Source: Desulfovermiculus halophilus DSM 18834 | GTDB lineage: Bacteria; Desulfobacterota; Desulfovibrionia; Desulfovibrionales; Desulfothermaceae | Direction: 5' to 3' | Length of the DNA: 64,000 bases | Assembly: GCF_000620765.1 (NCBI RefSeq) | Contig: NZ_JIAK01000006.1 | Coordinates: 1-64,000, forward strand | In this document: positions 17,863 through 27,511 of the stretch, one piece after another | How the letters are laid out: each line of letters starts with the position of its first letter | Numbering within the stretch: position 1 is the stretch's first letter | Made by a program: the position numbers and the translations under genes | Notes under the pieces: generated by a model | The model's input: only the letters and a program-made list of their open reading frames with translations | What the model was told of the DNA's origin: nothing | Database searches by the model: none

Positions 17863-18522
17863 ATGTTCACCGGTCTTATCCAAAGCCTGGGCAGCATCCA
17901 GGCCATTGCCGGCTCCAGGTCCGAGCAGCGGATGCGCATAGGGCCGCACAGCCCATGGTCCGACCTGCAGCTCGGGGAAAGCATTGCGGTCAACGGTGTG
18001 TGCCTCAGCGTGGAAGAGTTTGCCCCGGGTTCGTTCTGGGTTTATGCTTCCCAGGAGACCCTGGAGCACTCGAATATTGGAGGGCTGAAAACCGGAGACC
18101 GGGTCAACCTGGAACGGGCCTTGTCCCTACAGGACCGCCTGGGAGGGCACCTGGTCAGCGGCCACGTGGACTGCCTGGCAGAGATAGAGTCCATAGCTCC
18201 GGCCGGACAGTCCCGGGTCTATAAAGTGCGCTTTGATCCGCAGTGGTCTGCGTACGTGGTCCCCAAGGGCTCTGTAGCCCTGGACGGGATCAGTTTAACG
18301 GTCAATGCCTGCGGCCAGGGATTTTTGGAGGTCAATATCATCCCGGCCACTCAGAAGGACACCACCGTCGATTCCTGGCGGCCCGGCAGTGAGGTGAACA
18401 TGGAGGTGGACCTGATTGCCAAGTATGTGCGGCAAATGCTCGATCCCTGGCAGGAGCAGAATGCACAGCCCAAGACGGAGATAAGCATGGACTTTCTCCG
18501 CAGCCACGGTTTTGGGGGATAG
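17863..18522 (+). CDS. ribE: Riboflavin synthase alpha subunit
   Basis: RibE dismutates two molecules of lumazine to riboflavin. The 219-residue protein begins MFTGLIQSLGSI and has two homologous barrel halves; the second starts near residue 97 and includes GSVALDGISLTVNACG. Length and start agree with the family. It is the second gene of the interrupted ribD-ribE-ribBA-ribH series. Confidence 0.96.
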   Translation: MFTGLIQSLGSIQAIAGSRSEQRMRIGPHSPWSDLQLGESIAVNGVCLSVEEFAPGSFWVYASQETLEHSNIGGLKTGDRVNLERALSLQDRLGGHLVSGHVDCLAEIESIAPAGQSRVYKVRFDPQWSAYVVPKGSVALDGISLTVNACGQGFLEVNIIPATQKDTTVDSWRPGSEVNMEVDLIAKYVRQMLDPWQEQNAQPKTEISMDFLRSHGFGG

Positions 18523-18831
18523 CCGGATCAAAACAAAAAATGCATTGTTGTATACAACCCACATGCCCTGACGGGCGCGCTTGCGCTCACGAAACATACA
18601 AATGATTTCGATACCGATTGAAAGTGCTTACCCATTGTAGTGATTTTCTTTCTTCGGATTCGTAATCGCTATCGGGATCGGGATCGATATCCATAAACTG
18701 AGGATTCCTGCTGCACAAAATGACATATTCTTTCGATTTCGATAGCGATCCCGATTTCGATTTGGATTATCCCAACTATTAACGAATAACAGTTTTTCAT
18801 ATAAAACCCTTAGGAAAAAGCGGAGCCGAAG
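18523..18831. repeat. ribE-ribBA gap: H6 hexad element and shared leader
   Basis: A CATGCC-type repeat (18545-18602) is followed by the H6 element (18603-18770). H6 consists of 6-bp periodic arms (ATCGGG / TTCGAT units) around a non-periodic centre. A leader at 18774-18805, beginning AACTATTAACGAATAACAGT, matches the ribH leader at 20712-20743 in 30 of 32 positions. ribBA starts 27 bases later. Confidence 0.8.
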
Positions 18832-20046
18832 ATGAGCACGTGCACCCCGGAAGAGGCAATTGAGGAGATCAAACAGGGCCGAATGCTGATCCTGGTCGAC
18901 GATGAAGATCGGGAGAACGAGGGTGACCTGACCATTGCCGCTGAAAAGGTTACTCCGGAAGCCATTAATTTCATGGCCAAGTACGGACGGGGGCTGGTTT
19001 GTCTGGCCCTGGCCCCGGAGTGGGTCGACAAGCTGCAGCTGCCCCTGCAGCCCAAGCGCAATGAATCCCGTTTCGGTACGGCCTTCACTGTATCCATTGA
19101 AGCCGCCAAGGGGGTGACCACGGGAATCTCCGCCTACGATCGGGCCACCACCATTTTGAGCGCAGTTCAGGACCGGGTTCAGCCTGAAGACGTCTCCACC
19201 CCCGGACATATCTTTCCCCTGCGGGCCCGCAGGGGCGGGGTCCTGGTCCGGGCAGGGCAGACCGAGGGCAGCGTCGACTTCAGCAAGCTGGCAGGACTGA
19301 AGCCGGCGGCGGTGATCTGTGAAATCATGCGCGACGACGGGAACATGGCCCGGATGCCCGACTTGGAGGTCTTTGCTCAGGAGCACGGGCTGAAGATCGC
19401 CACCATTGAAGATCTCATCCGCTATCGGTCCAAGTTCGACTCCCTGGTCCAGTGCGTCGGAGAGGCGGAGCTGCCCACCTGCCACGGTAGTTTCCGGGCC
19501 CTGGCCTATGAATCGGATATAGACGACTACACCCATATCGCCCTGGTCAAGGGGGAGATCAAGGAGGATGATCCGGTCCTGGTCCGAGTGCACAGCGAGT
19601 GCCTGACCGGAGACGTCTTTGGGAGCCTGCGCTGCGACTGCGGCTCGCAGCTCCAAAAGGCCATGCGCCTGATCGAGGATGAAGGGGCCGGAGTGGTCCT
19701 GTACATGCGCCAGGAAGGCCGGGGCATCGGCCTGGGCAACAAGATCCGGGCCTACCACCTGCAGGATCTGGGACAGGATACAGTGCAGGCCAATCTGAGC
19801 CTCGGGTTCAAGCCCGACCTGCGGGACTACGGCATCGGGGCCCAGATCCTGGTCGATCTCGGGGTGTCCAAGATGCGCCTGATGACCAATAATCCAAAAA
19901 AGATTGTCGGCCTGGAAGGATACGGGCTGGAGGTCGTGGAGCGCGTTCCCCTGGAAGGCCCGCTGTGCGAGACGAATGCCAACTACCTGCGGGCCAAGAA
20001 GGAAAAGCTGGGCCATCTGCTGGAGTCTTTCGGCGAAACACAATAG
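18832..20046 (+). CDS. ribBA: Bifunctional DHBP synthase / GTP cyclohydrolase II
   Basis: This 404-residue fusion supplies both precursors of riboflavin. The RibB half has [12 protein letters not shown] (residues 23-34) and the conserved HIFPLRAR segment. The RibA half begins near residue 205 and has [19 protein letters not shown] with the zinc cysteines, followed by QEGRGIGL. Both halves look complete, so both reactions are expected. An H6 element with a conserved leader sits immediately upstream. Confidence 0.96.
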   Translation: MSTCTPEEAIEEIKQGRMLILVDDEDRENEGDLTIAAEKVTPEAINFMAKYGRGLVCLALAPEWVDKLQLPLQPKRNESRFGTAFTVSIEAAKGVTTGISAYDRATTILSAVQDRVQPEDVSTPGHIFPLRARRGGVLVRAGQTEGSVDFSKLAGLKPAAVICEIMRDDGNMARMPDLEVFAQEHGLKIATIEDLIRYRSKFDSLVQCVGEAELPTCHGSFRALAYESDIDDYTHIALVKGEIKEDDPVLVRVHSECLTGDVFGSLRCDCGSQLQKAMRLIEDEGAGVVLYMRQEGRGIGLGNKIRAYHLQDLGQDTVQANLSLGFKPDLRDYGIGAQILVDLGVSKMRLMTNNPKKIVGLEGYGLEVVERVPLEGPLCETNANYLRAKKEKLGHLLESFGETQ

Positions 20047-20766
20047 ACGGATGACAGCGGTCTGCAGTCAGTAGCCGGTGGAAGGCGGACAGTGGCCGGG
20101 AATCGGTAGTCGGTAGACGGAGATCAGAGGTCAGACGTCGGAGGTCAGACGCTGGTAGTCGGTGGGCAGTAGGCAGTAGCCGGTGGAAGGCGGACAGTGG
20201 TCGGTAGTCTGTAGTCAGTGGAAGAAAGAAATCTCAGCCGAAGAGTGGTTGGATCCGGCGGGTTTGTGTGTAGGGGCGAATAATCATTCGCCCTCTTCGG
20301 ATTTGGAGGGGAATGAGTGATCGTCCTCTGAATGTGTACAATATAGCTGGTAGCGGCACATGCCGTCCCCCCTTGAGGGGGGAATCCAAGGGGGGTGTTG
20401 GCACGCCGCAGATCCCGGGAAAGCCACAGACAACACCCCAACTCCCCTCAAGGGGGGCAGGCTGACCCAGGACCTCGGTTTGATATCAGGCATCCGGATG
20501 ATGCGCTGAACTGTCCCGGCTGTCTTTGCTCTTTACTGACCTCTGACGTCTGATCTTTGACCTCCGGTCGTCGTTCGTAATCGAGCCTGGGAGCGAAGAA
20601 TCTCTGATTGCTCTCATCAACCCGCATGCCTGCCAAGGCGCAGACACGTATGCGCTAACCAAGCATACAAACGATTTCGATACCGATCCCGATTTCGATT
20701 TGGATTATGCCAACTATTAACCAATAACAGTTTTTCACATAAATATAATCCAAACGGATGTGAATT
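20047..20766. repeat. ribBA-ribH gap: complete composite element plus truncated H6 element
   Basis: From left to right: forward H7 (20050-20220), AT-pal (20274-20293), G6 boxes (20365-20460), a conserved GATATCAGGCATCCGGATG segment (20481-20512), inverted H7 (20535-20570), a TTCGTAATCGAGCCTG repeat (20573-20601), a CATGCCTGCC repeat (20620-20668), a shortened H6 (20671-20711) and the shared leader (20712-20743). This is one of the clearest complete composites in plus orientation. Confidence 0.85.
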
Positions 20767-21246
20767 ATGCACCATATTTCCACTATTGAAGGACAGCTGC
20801 AGGCCGAGGGGCTGCGTTTCGCCCTGGTGGCCAGCCGGTTCAACGACTTTATCGTCGATCGCTTGATCAGCGGAGCAGTGGACGTTTTGCTCCGGCACGG
20901 GGGTAGCCGGGAGGATATGCGCATTGTCCGCGTTCCCGGGGCGTTTGACATGCCTGTGGTGGTCAAGCAGCTGGCTGCTCAAGACGACCTGGACGGGATC
21001 ATCTGCCTGGGAGCGGTGATCCGGGGATCCACACCCCATTTCGACTATGTAGCGGCCGAGGTCTCCAAAGGCCTGGCCAATGTGTCCCTGGAAAGCGGCA
21101 AGGCCGTGGGCTTCGGCGTCCTGACCACCGACTCCCTGGAGCAGGCCATTGAACGGGCCGGGAGCAAGGCCGGAAACAAGGGCGCGGAGGCTGCGTTGGC
21201 TGCCTTGGAGACAGCACACGTTCTGCGGCAACTTCAATCCGTGTGA
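20767..21246 (+). CDS. ribH: 6,7-dimethyl-8-ribityllumazine synthase
   Basis: RibH condenses the RibA and RibB branch products to lumazine in an oligomeric shell. The 159-residue protein has [15 protein letters not shown] near residues 19-33, VPGAFDMP near 58-65, [14 protein letters not shown] near 82-95 and the late [12 protein letters not shown] motif. It overlaps nusB by a few bases (GTGA), the usual ribH-nusB arrangement. Confidence 0.96.
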   Translation: MHHISTIEGQLQAEGLRFALVASRFNDFIVDRLISGAVDVLLRHGGSREDMRIVRVPGAFDMPVVVKQLAAQDDLDGIICLGAVIRGSTPHFDYVAAEVSKGLANVSLESGKAVGFGVLTTDSLEQAIERAGSKAGNKGAEAALAALETAHVLRQLQSV

Positions 21247-21692
21247 CCATGGCAAAAAAACACAAGAGCCCACGGCGGCAAGGCAGGGAGAAGGCCTTCC
21301 AGGTCCTGTACGGGATGCAATTCTATCCCCAGCCGGATCTTGGGCACATGCTCCGGACCTTCGACCATTTCATAGGCAACCATGAGGAGGATTTGGGCAC
21401 AGGCGACGGATTCGCCCTGGAGCTGGTCAGGGGGGTGCTGTCCAACCTGCCCCGGCTGGATGCCTTGATTACCGCTCACTGCAAGAACTGGCGTCTGGAG
21501 AGGATCGGGAAGATAGAGCTGACCGTGCTCCGTCTTTCCCTTTTTGAGCTCCTGCATCGAGAGGATGTGCCGGACAAGGTGGCCATTAATGAGGGGATCG
21601 AGCTGGCCAAGAAGTTTGGAGACAATCGGTCCGGAGGATTCGTGAACGGCATCCTGGACGCCATTGTCCATGCCCGGGAGCAGAGTGCGTAG
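21243..21692 (+). CDS. nusB: Transcription antitermination factor NusB
   Basis: The 149-residue all-helical RNA-binding protein takes part in rRNA antitermination. It shows [14 protein letters not shown] at the N-terminus and the conserved [12 protein letters not shown] / [10 protein letters not shown]-terminal segment. Translation could begin at GTG 21243, overlapping the ribH stop, or at ATG 21249. The TAG stop is followed by H7 repeats. Confidence 0.94.
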   Translation: MTMAKKHKSPRRQGREKAFQVLYGMQFYPQPDLGHMLRTFDHFIGNHEEDLGTGDGFALELVRGVLSNLPRLDALITAHCKNWRLERIGKIELTVLRLSLFELLHREDVPDKVAINEGIELAKKFGDNRSGGFVNGILDAIVHAREQSA

Positions 21693-21900
21693 GCCGGAAG
21701 ACAGAGGTCGGAAGTCGGCAAGAGGAAGAAGACAGAAGGCAGAAGTCAGAAGACAGAGATCAGAGGTCAGACGTCAGAGTTCTGACGTCTGATCTCTGAT
21801 CTCTGCCCACAGGCTCCCGGCTACAGGCCCTGACATCCCCTCCGGTGCTGGGTGCGGAAGCGACGAAGGAACAACGAATAACCGACAACCAAAGTTAGCT
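21693..21900. repeat. nusB-leuS gap: H7 repeats with a 25-bp hairpin
   Basis: Forward heptads fold onto their reverse complement: 21754-21778 pairs with 21781-21805 over 25 bp with one G-T pair and only two unpaired bases between arms. Such tight arms would form a cruciform, or a hairpin in RNA, between two co-directional genes. Confidence 0.75.
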
Positions 21901-24393
21901 ATGTCCCAATACCACGCTGTGCAGATAGAGCAGAAATGGCAGGAACGCTGGGAAAAGGACAATCTTTTCGCCGCCCGGGCCGATACAGAACAGGAAAAAT
22001 ACTATGTGCTGGAGATGTTCCCCTATCCGTCCGGGCGCATCCATATGGGCCATGTCCGGGTGTATACCATCGGGGATGTGATTGCCCGTTTCAAGTGGAT
22101 GAAGGGCTACAACGTCCTGCATCCCATGGGCTGGGACGCATTCGGTCTCCCGGCGGAAAACGCGGCCATCAAGAACAACACCCATCCGGCAAAGTGGACC
22201 TACGCCAATATCGACGAGATGCGCTCCCAGCTCAAGCGCCTGGGCTATTCCCTGGACTGGGACAGGGAGCTGGCCACCTGCGATCCGTCCTATTACCGCT
22301 GGGAGCAGCTTTTTTTCCTCAAGCTCTGGGACAAGGGGCTGGTCTATCGCAAGCAGGCCCCGGTGAACTGGTGTCCCGACTGTCAGACCGTGCTGGCCAA
22401 CGAGCAGGTGGAAGACGGAGAGTGCTGGCGGTGCGGGTCCATGGTGGAGAACAAGGAGCTGGCCCAGTGGTTCGTGCGCATTACCGCCTACGCCGACGAG
22501 CTTCTGGACGATCTAAAGACCCTGCGTTCGGGCTGGCCGGAGCGGGTGCGGATCATGCAGGAAAACTGGATTGGCCGCAGTCTGGGTGCGGAGATAGATT
22601 TTCCGGTCCAGGGCGGGGATGAAAACATCCGGGTCTTCACCACCCGGCCGGACACCCTGTATGGGGCCACGTTCATGAGCCTGGCTCCGGAGTATCCCCT
22701 GATTGAGGAATTGGTCCGGGGAAAGCCGCAGGAAGAGGAAGTGACGGCCTTTGTCCGCCGGATGCAGGCAACGGACCGCAGTGTGCGGACCGCAGAGGAT
22801 ACGGAGAAGGAAGGCGTCTTTACCGGGGCCTACTGCATCAATCCAGTGACTGGAGAGCCCATACCTGTGTATGTGGCCAACTTCGTGCTCATGGAGTACG
22901 GAACCGGTGCGGTCATGGCCGTCCCGGCCCATGATCAGCGGGACTTTGAGTTTGCCGGCAAATACGGACTGGAGATCAGGGAAGTGATCAAGCCGGCCGA
23001 TCAGGAGGAGCACGAGGGCGGGCTTCAGGCCGCCTATGCCGGGCCTGGATATTTGGTCCAGTCCGGCGAGTTCTCCGGCTTGGATCATGAGACGGCCAAG
23101 ACCAGAATCACGGAGCACCTGGCCGAAAAGGGTCTGGGAGAAAAGGCGGTCAACTACCGGCTCCGGGACTGGAATATCTCCAGGCAGCGCTACTGGGGCG
23201 CGCCCATCCCGGTGGTCTACTGCGAAAAGTGCGGGGCGGTCCCGGTCCGGGAAGATGATCTGCCGGTTGTCCTGCCCACAGGTGTGCAGACCCGGCCGGA
23301 CGGCCGTTCTCCATTGCCGGAAACCGAGGATTTTGTTCAGACCACCTGCCCTGCATGCGGCGGCCCGGCCCGCAGGGAAACAGACACCATGGATACCTTT
23401 GTGGAGTCCAGCTGGTATTTTGCCCGCTACACATCGGCCAAGCTGGACAATGCCCCCTTCGATCCCCGGGAGCTGTCCTACTGGATGCCGGTTGATCAGT
23501 ACATAGGGGGCATTGAACACGCCATCCTGCACCTGCTGTATGCCCGGTTCTTCACCAAGGCCCTGCGGGATCTGGGCTACCTGGAGCACAGCGAACCCTT
23601 CGCCAATCTGCTGACCCAGGGCATGGTCCTCAAAGACGGGGCCAAGATGAGCAAGTCCAAGGGCAATATCGTTGACCCCAACGAGATGCTGGACCGATTC
23701 GGGGCGGACACCACCAGGCTGTTCACCCTGTTCGCCGCTCCCCCGGAGAAGGATCTGGACTGGAACGATCAGGGAGTGGAGGGCGCCCACCGGTTTTTGC
23801 ACCGCATGTGGCGCCTGCATGATCAGCTGTCTCCGTTGCTCACCCCCATCGGCCCCTGCGCCCGGCTGGAGGACGGTGAGCTGTCCACGACCGGCCGCGA
23901 CCTGCGGCGCAAGGAACACGAGTCCCTGCTCAAGATCAGCAGGGATCTGGAACAGGAGTTTCAGTTCAATACCTGCATTGCCGCGGTCATGGAGCTGACC
24001 AATGCGGTCAGTGCGGCCTACGATGAGCTGAGCCGGACTGAGAGCGGCCGCAAGGTCCTTTCCTCGGCCTGGTCCACCGCTCTTCTCTGTCTGTACCCCA
24101 TGACCCCGCATATCTGCGAAGAGCTGTGGGCCATGACCGGCTACGACCATTGCCTTGCGGCCAGGTCCTGGCCGGAGCACGATCCGCAGGCATTGCACAA
24201 AGACGAGGTCACCATCGTTGTCCAGGTCAACGGCAAGCTCAGGGGCAGGATCTCGGTCCCTGCCCAGGCGGAGCAGGAAGACATCAAGGCCCTGGCCCTG
24301 GACAACGAGAACGTCCAGCGGCACATCCAGGACAAAGAGGTGAAAAAGGTCATCGTTGTCCCGGAGAAGCTGGTCAATGTGGTTGTGGGGTGA
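21901..24393 (+). CDS. leuS: Leucyl-tRNA synthetase
   Basis: This class I synthetase of 830 residues charges tRNA-Leu. The HIGH-type motif is in [16 protein letters not shown] near residues 41-56 and the KMSKS motif in [14 protein letters not shown] near 580-593. The inserted CP1 editing domain contains [11 protein letters not shown] near 248-258. The zinc-binding [14 protein letters not shown] segment is present. Its 3' end lies 11 bases before lptE. Confidence 0.97.
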   Translation: MSQYHAVQIEQKWQERWEKDNLFAARADTEQEKYYVLEMFPYPSGRIHMGHVRVYTIGDVIARFKWMKGYNVLHPMGWDAFGLPAENAAIKNNTHPAKWTYANIDEMRSQLKRLGYSLDWDRELATCDPSYYRWEQLFFLKLWDKGLVYRKQAPVNWCPDCQTVLANEQVEDGECWRCGSMVENKELAQWFVRITAYADELLDDLKTLRSGWPERVRIMQENWIGRSLGAEIDFPVQGGDENIRVFTTRPDTLYGATFMSLAPEYPLIEELVRGKPQEEEVTAFVRRMQATDRSVRTAEDTEKEGVFTGAYCINPVTGEPIPVYVANFVLMEYGTGAVMAVPAHDQRDFEFAGKYGLEIREVIKPADQEEHEGGLQAAYAGPGYLVQSGEFSGLDHETAKTRITEHLAEKGLGEKAVNYRLRDWNISRQRYWGAPIPVVYCEKCGAVPVREDDLPVVLPTGVQTRPDGRSPLPETEDFVQTTCPACGGPARRETDTMDTFVESSWYFARYTSAKLDNAPFDPRELSYWMPVDQYIGGIEHAILHLLYARFFTKALRDLGYLEHSEPFANLLTQGMVLKDGAKMSKSKGNIVDPNEMLDRFGADTTRLFTLFAAPPEKDLDWNDQGVEGAHRFLHRMWRLHDQLSPLLTPIGPCARLEDGELSTTGRDLRRKEHESLLKISRDLEQEFQFNTCIAAVMELTNAVSAAYDELSRTESGRKVLSSAWSTALLCLYPMTPHICEELWAMTGYDHCLAARSWPEHDPQALHKDEVTIVVQVNGKLRGRISVPAQAEQEDIKALALDNENVQRHIQDKEVKKVIVVPEKLVNVVVG

Positions 24394-24404
24394 GGGGCCA
24401 AGCG

Positions 24405-24911
24405 ATGAGATTACGATATGCAGTCCGTATCTGGGTGGTTGGCGTTCTCCTCGCGGTTCTCCCTGCCTGCGGGTATCACCTCTCCTCATCCGTTCCCATC
24501 GAGATGCCCCATGGGATCACCAGCCTGTACATCGACCGGGTGGAAAACCCTAGCACCGAGCCATGGATCGAATCCCGGCTGATATCCGAGGTCCGGGACG
24601 AGTTCACCAGGCGGGGCCGGGTGGCCTGGGTGGACCGGGACCAGGCCGAAGGCCTGCTGGAGCTGATCATCACCAGATACAGGGACTATACCAAGGTGGA
24701 GAGCGCGGAAGAGGAGACCTTGAGATCCCAGATCGCTCTGAGCATGGAGGCCAGGATCCTCTCTGCGGAGGACAGAAGCCTGCTGTGGGCTTCCTCGCCG
24801 GTGAATGTGCGCGAATCGTTTACCGGGGCGGGAGAAAAGCGGGAAGCGGAGCGGCGGGTCGTCGAGGATGCGGCCGACGCCCTGGCCGGTCAGCTCAGTG
24901 CGGGATTTTAG
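24405..24911 (+). CDS. lptE: LPS assembly lipoprotein LptE
   Basis: The 168-residue lipoprotein has a short signal peptide ending in a lipobox (VLPACGYHLSS, cysteine near residue 21). The GYHL start of the mature protein is typical of LptE, which plugs the LptD barrel in LPS export. GAGGGG precedes ATG 24405. The leuS-lptE-holA order is common in Gram-negative bacteria. The distant LptE family is recognised from this signature and position, with little other sequence conservation. Confidence 0.85.
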   Translation: MRLRYAVRIWVVGVLLAVLPACGYHLSSSVPIEMPHGITSLYIDRVENPSTEPWIESRLISEVRDEFTRRGRVAWVDRDQAEGLLELIITRYRDYTKVESAEEETLRSQIALSMEARILSAEDRSLLWASSPVNVRESFTGAGEKREAERRVVEDAADALAGQLSAGF

Positions 24912-24978
24912 TAGTGGCGGCAGCCGCCGACCACTGACCACTGTCCGTTGCCTCCAGTCCATTGCATAAGCGCCGTCT

Positions 24979-25986
24979 ATGTCAAAAAACACCCGCCACG
25001 GATTCACCTTCTGCGTCTGCCCGGACGGGCAGCTGATCAAAGAACGCATTCACGCCCTGCTGGCTGCCCAGGACGATACCTGGAAGGTGCGGACCTTTTG
25101 GGCGGACGAGGAGCTCCCCGACTCCTGCTGGCAGGCCCTGACCTGGACCAGTCTCCTCGGGCGTCCGACTGCGGTGGTTGTGCGCAAGGCGGAGCACTTC
25201 AAGGCCGAGGACTGGAAAAAGCTGCATCCGATCCTGGGAAGCTTTCGAACCGGGATATGGCCGTTTTTGTGCCTGGAGAAGCAGTGGGAGCGGGGCAAGC
25301 CGCCCATTCCGGCCGTCCTGCAGAAGCAGGCCTTCTGGAAGGTGGCTGAGAACAAGGGGTGGGTGTGGCGCTCCGCCGGACTGGACCGAACGGCAGTTAA
25401 GAAGCGGGTCGAGGCCTGGGCCGTTGCCCAAGGTATAGACATCCCGGAACCCGTTCGATCGGTCCTGGTCAACGCCCTGCCCCTGGATGCGGCTGCTCTG
25501 GGCAACGAGCTGGAGAAGCTCTCCCTCCTTCTGGCCGAGCGCAGGTCCATGCAGGAGAGCGATTTGCAGGTCCTGTCCTTTCAGCCGGATCTGGACATCT
25601 TTGCATTTATCCGCGCCCTGCAGAGCAGGGGCAAGGAAGTGGAGCTCTGGCGGACCCTGCTTCGAAACCAGCTTGGGGCCAATGCGGATATGCTCATGCC
25701 TTTTCTGGCCCTGCTGCAGCGCGAGGCCAGGGTCCTCTGGCAGCTCCAGGCCGGAGAGGAGGACAAGGTTTTCATGCCCGGCCGGGTCAAGGCGGAGAAG
25801 AAGCAGATGGCCTCCCGGCTGGGCCCTCAGCGCTTGAGCCGGCTGTGGACTGTGATCCTGGAGGCGGAATCAGGGATCAAATCCGGGGAGTTTTCCCAGT
25901 CCCAAGCCCAGGAGCTGGTGGTCAGCCGAATGATGCAGGTGTTCGGAGGAAGCGGCGCCCGTCCCACCAATCCGCAGCAGGTTTGA
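24979..25986 (+). CDS. holA: DNA polymerase III delta subunit
   Basis: The 335-residue protein is the clamp-loader delta subunit that opens the sliding clamp. It is divergent in sequence, but it follows leuS-lptE and shows the delta-type AAA+ fold without a functional P-loop. The collar-like C-terminus includes LPLDAAALGNELEKLSLLL. It ends 4 bases before radC. Confidence 0.85.
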   Translation: MSKNTRHGFTFCVCPDGQLIKERIHALLAAQDDTWKVRTFWADEELPDSCWQALTWTSLLGRPTAVVVRKAEHFKAEDWKKLHPILGSFRTGIWPFLCLEKQWERGKPPIPAVLQKQAFWKVAENKGWVWRSAGLDRTAVKKRVEAWAVAQGIDIPEPVRSVLVNALPLDAAALGNELEKLSLLLAERRSMQESDLQVLSFQPDLDIFAFIRALQSRGKEVELWRTLLRNQLGANADMLMPFLALLQREARVLWQLQAGEEDKVFMPGRVKAEKKQMASRLGPQRLSRLWTVILEAESGIKSGEFSQSQAQELVVSRMMQVFGGSGARPTNPQQV

Positions 25987-25990
25987 GCCT

Positions 25991-26668
25991 ATGTCTGACC
26001 AGCCTCACTACATCGGCCACCGCAAGCGCCTGAAGGAACGCTTCCGCCAGGACCGGTCCAGCCTGGCCGACTACGAGCTCCTGGAGCTGCTGCTGGCCTA
26101 CGGCCTGCCCCGCAGGGACACCAAGCCCCTGGCCAAGGATCTGCTTCAAAGGTTCGGCTCCCTGAAGGGAGTCTTTACCGCCCGCCAGGAAGAGCTGCGG
26201 GAGGTTGAGGGCTTCGGTCCGGGGCTGGAGACCTTCTGGGGAGTGTGGCAGGAGTTCTGGGCCCGGCTGCAGGAATCCCCCCTGCGGCGAAAAGAGATGC
26301 TCTGCACCCCCGGCACGGTCGCGGAAATGGCCTGTTCCCGAATCGGGCATCAGCCGGTGGAGAGCTTCTGGGCGGCCTTGGTGGACAACAAGAACCGGTT
26401 GATTTCTTTTGTTCAGGTCTCGCAGGGGACAGTGGATCAGGCATTGGTCTATTCCCGGGAGATCATGGCCCTAGCCCTGAAATGGCAGGCGTCTGGGGTC
26501 ATTTTGATCCACAACCACCCTGGTGGAGATCCCACTCCCTCGGTACAGGACAAGGATTTGACCCGGCGGGTCCAGAAGGCGGCCGGGGAAATCGGGCTGA
26601 GGGTTCTGGACCATGTGGTGGTGGCGGAAGAGAGCTACTACAGCTTTCAGGAGAGAGGATTGCTGTAG
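25991..26668 (+). CDS. radC: RadC / JAB1-MPN domain protein
   Basis: The 225-residue protein has an N-terminal UPF0758 helix-hairpin-helix part and a C-terminal JAMM metal site, HNHPGGDPTPSVQD, near residues 173-186. The in vivo role of RadC remains unclear; older links to DNA repair are weak. It follows holA by four bases. The stop TAG runs into GGGG and then H7 repeats. Confidence 0.93.
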   Translation: MSDQPHYIGHRKRLKERFRQDRSSLADYELLELLLAYGLPRRDTKPLAKDLLQRFGSLKGVFTARQEELREVEGFGPGLETFWGVWQEFWARLQESPLRRKEMLCTPGTVAEMACSRIGHQPVESFWAALVDNKNRLISFVQVSQGTVDQALVYSREIMALALKWQASGVILIHNHPGGDPTPSVQDKDLTRRVQKAAGEIGLRVLDHVVVAEESYYSFQERGLL

Positions 26669-27511
26669 GGGGGCCCCGGGGGGCAGAGATAGAGATCAGA
26701 GGTCAGAGGTCAGACGTCAGAGGTCAGAGATCAGACGTCAGACGTCAGAGGTCAGTAAAGAAGAAAGACAGTCGGAATAGTTCAGCGAATCATCCGGCTG
26801 CATGATATCAAACCGAGGTCCTCCGCCAGCCTTGTCCCCCCAAGGGGACGGCATGTGCCGCTTCCAGCTATATTGGCCACAACCAGTGGTCGGTGGGCAG
26901 AGATCAGAGGTCAGAGATCAGACGTCAGAGGTCAGTTAAGAACGAGACAGCCGGAACAGTTTAGCGCATCATCCGGCTGCATGATATCAAACCGAGGTCC
27001 TACGCCAGCCTTGTCCCCCCTTGAGGGGGGTTGGGGGGTGTTTTTTCTGGTGCATCGGCGCTTAGCCACAAGAGGGCGAATGATTATTCGCCCCTACACC
27101 CAAACCCACCGGAACCAGCCGCAGGCCGCATTCCGTCTTCCACTGTCAACTGCCCACTGACTACCGCCCACCGATTTCTGACCTCTGCCCTCTGACTTCT
27201 GATCTCTGACCTCTATCCTTTCCGGAGTCTGATCTCTGTCCACCGTCTACCGACTACCGGCCACCGTCTTCTTCCTTTTCCCGACCTCTGACCTCTGATC
27301 TCTGACGTCTGACCTCTGCCCTCTATCTTCCGATCCCCCATGGGCTCAGAATTTTCGGTCAAGGGGTTGCTCCAGACGTTTTGTGTATTATTGTTTACAG
27401 ATGAGTCCACTCCGGGCTGATTCCGGCCCTGGAAACGGATTCACCAAGCTGACTGCACAGGGTTCGTGATCTGTGTGCAACCCAGAAATAGCCAAATACA
27501 GGTGATGGAAC
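26669..27511. repeat. radC-lon gap: composite element (minus orientation) with internal duplication
   Basis: Forward heptads (26690-26760, 26885-26945) alternate with two near copies of the CATGATATCAAACCGAGGTC segment (about 26800-26821 and 26980-27001). These are followed by G6 tracts (27015-27045), an AT-pal near 27072-27095 and a long inverted-H7 tract (27140-27335). The last 150 bases before lon are more A+T-rich and may hold its promoter, but no clear heat-shock box was seen. Confidence 0.8.

Noticed and set aside
22513-24489. Long open frame opposite leuS (and similar ones opposite mnmG, ribBA, fabF and the TRAP permease)
   Set aside because: High GC third positions leave long stop-free antisense frames. 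The sense genes have all family motifs, while the antisense products are low-complexity and unlike any family.
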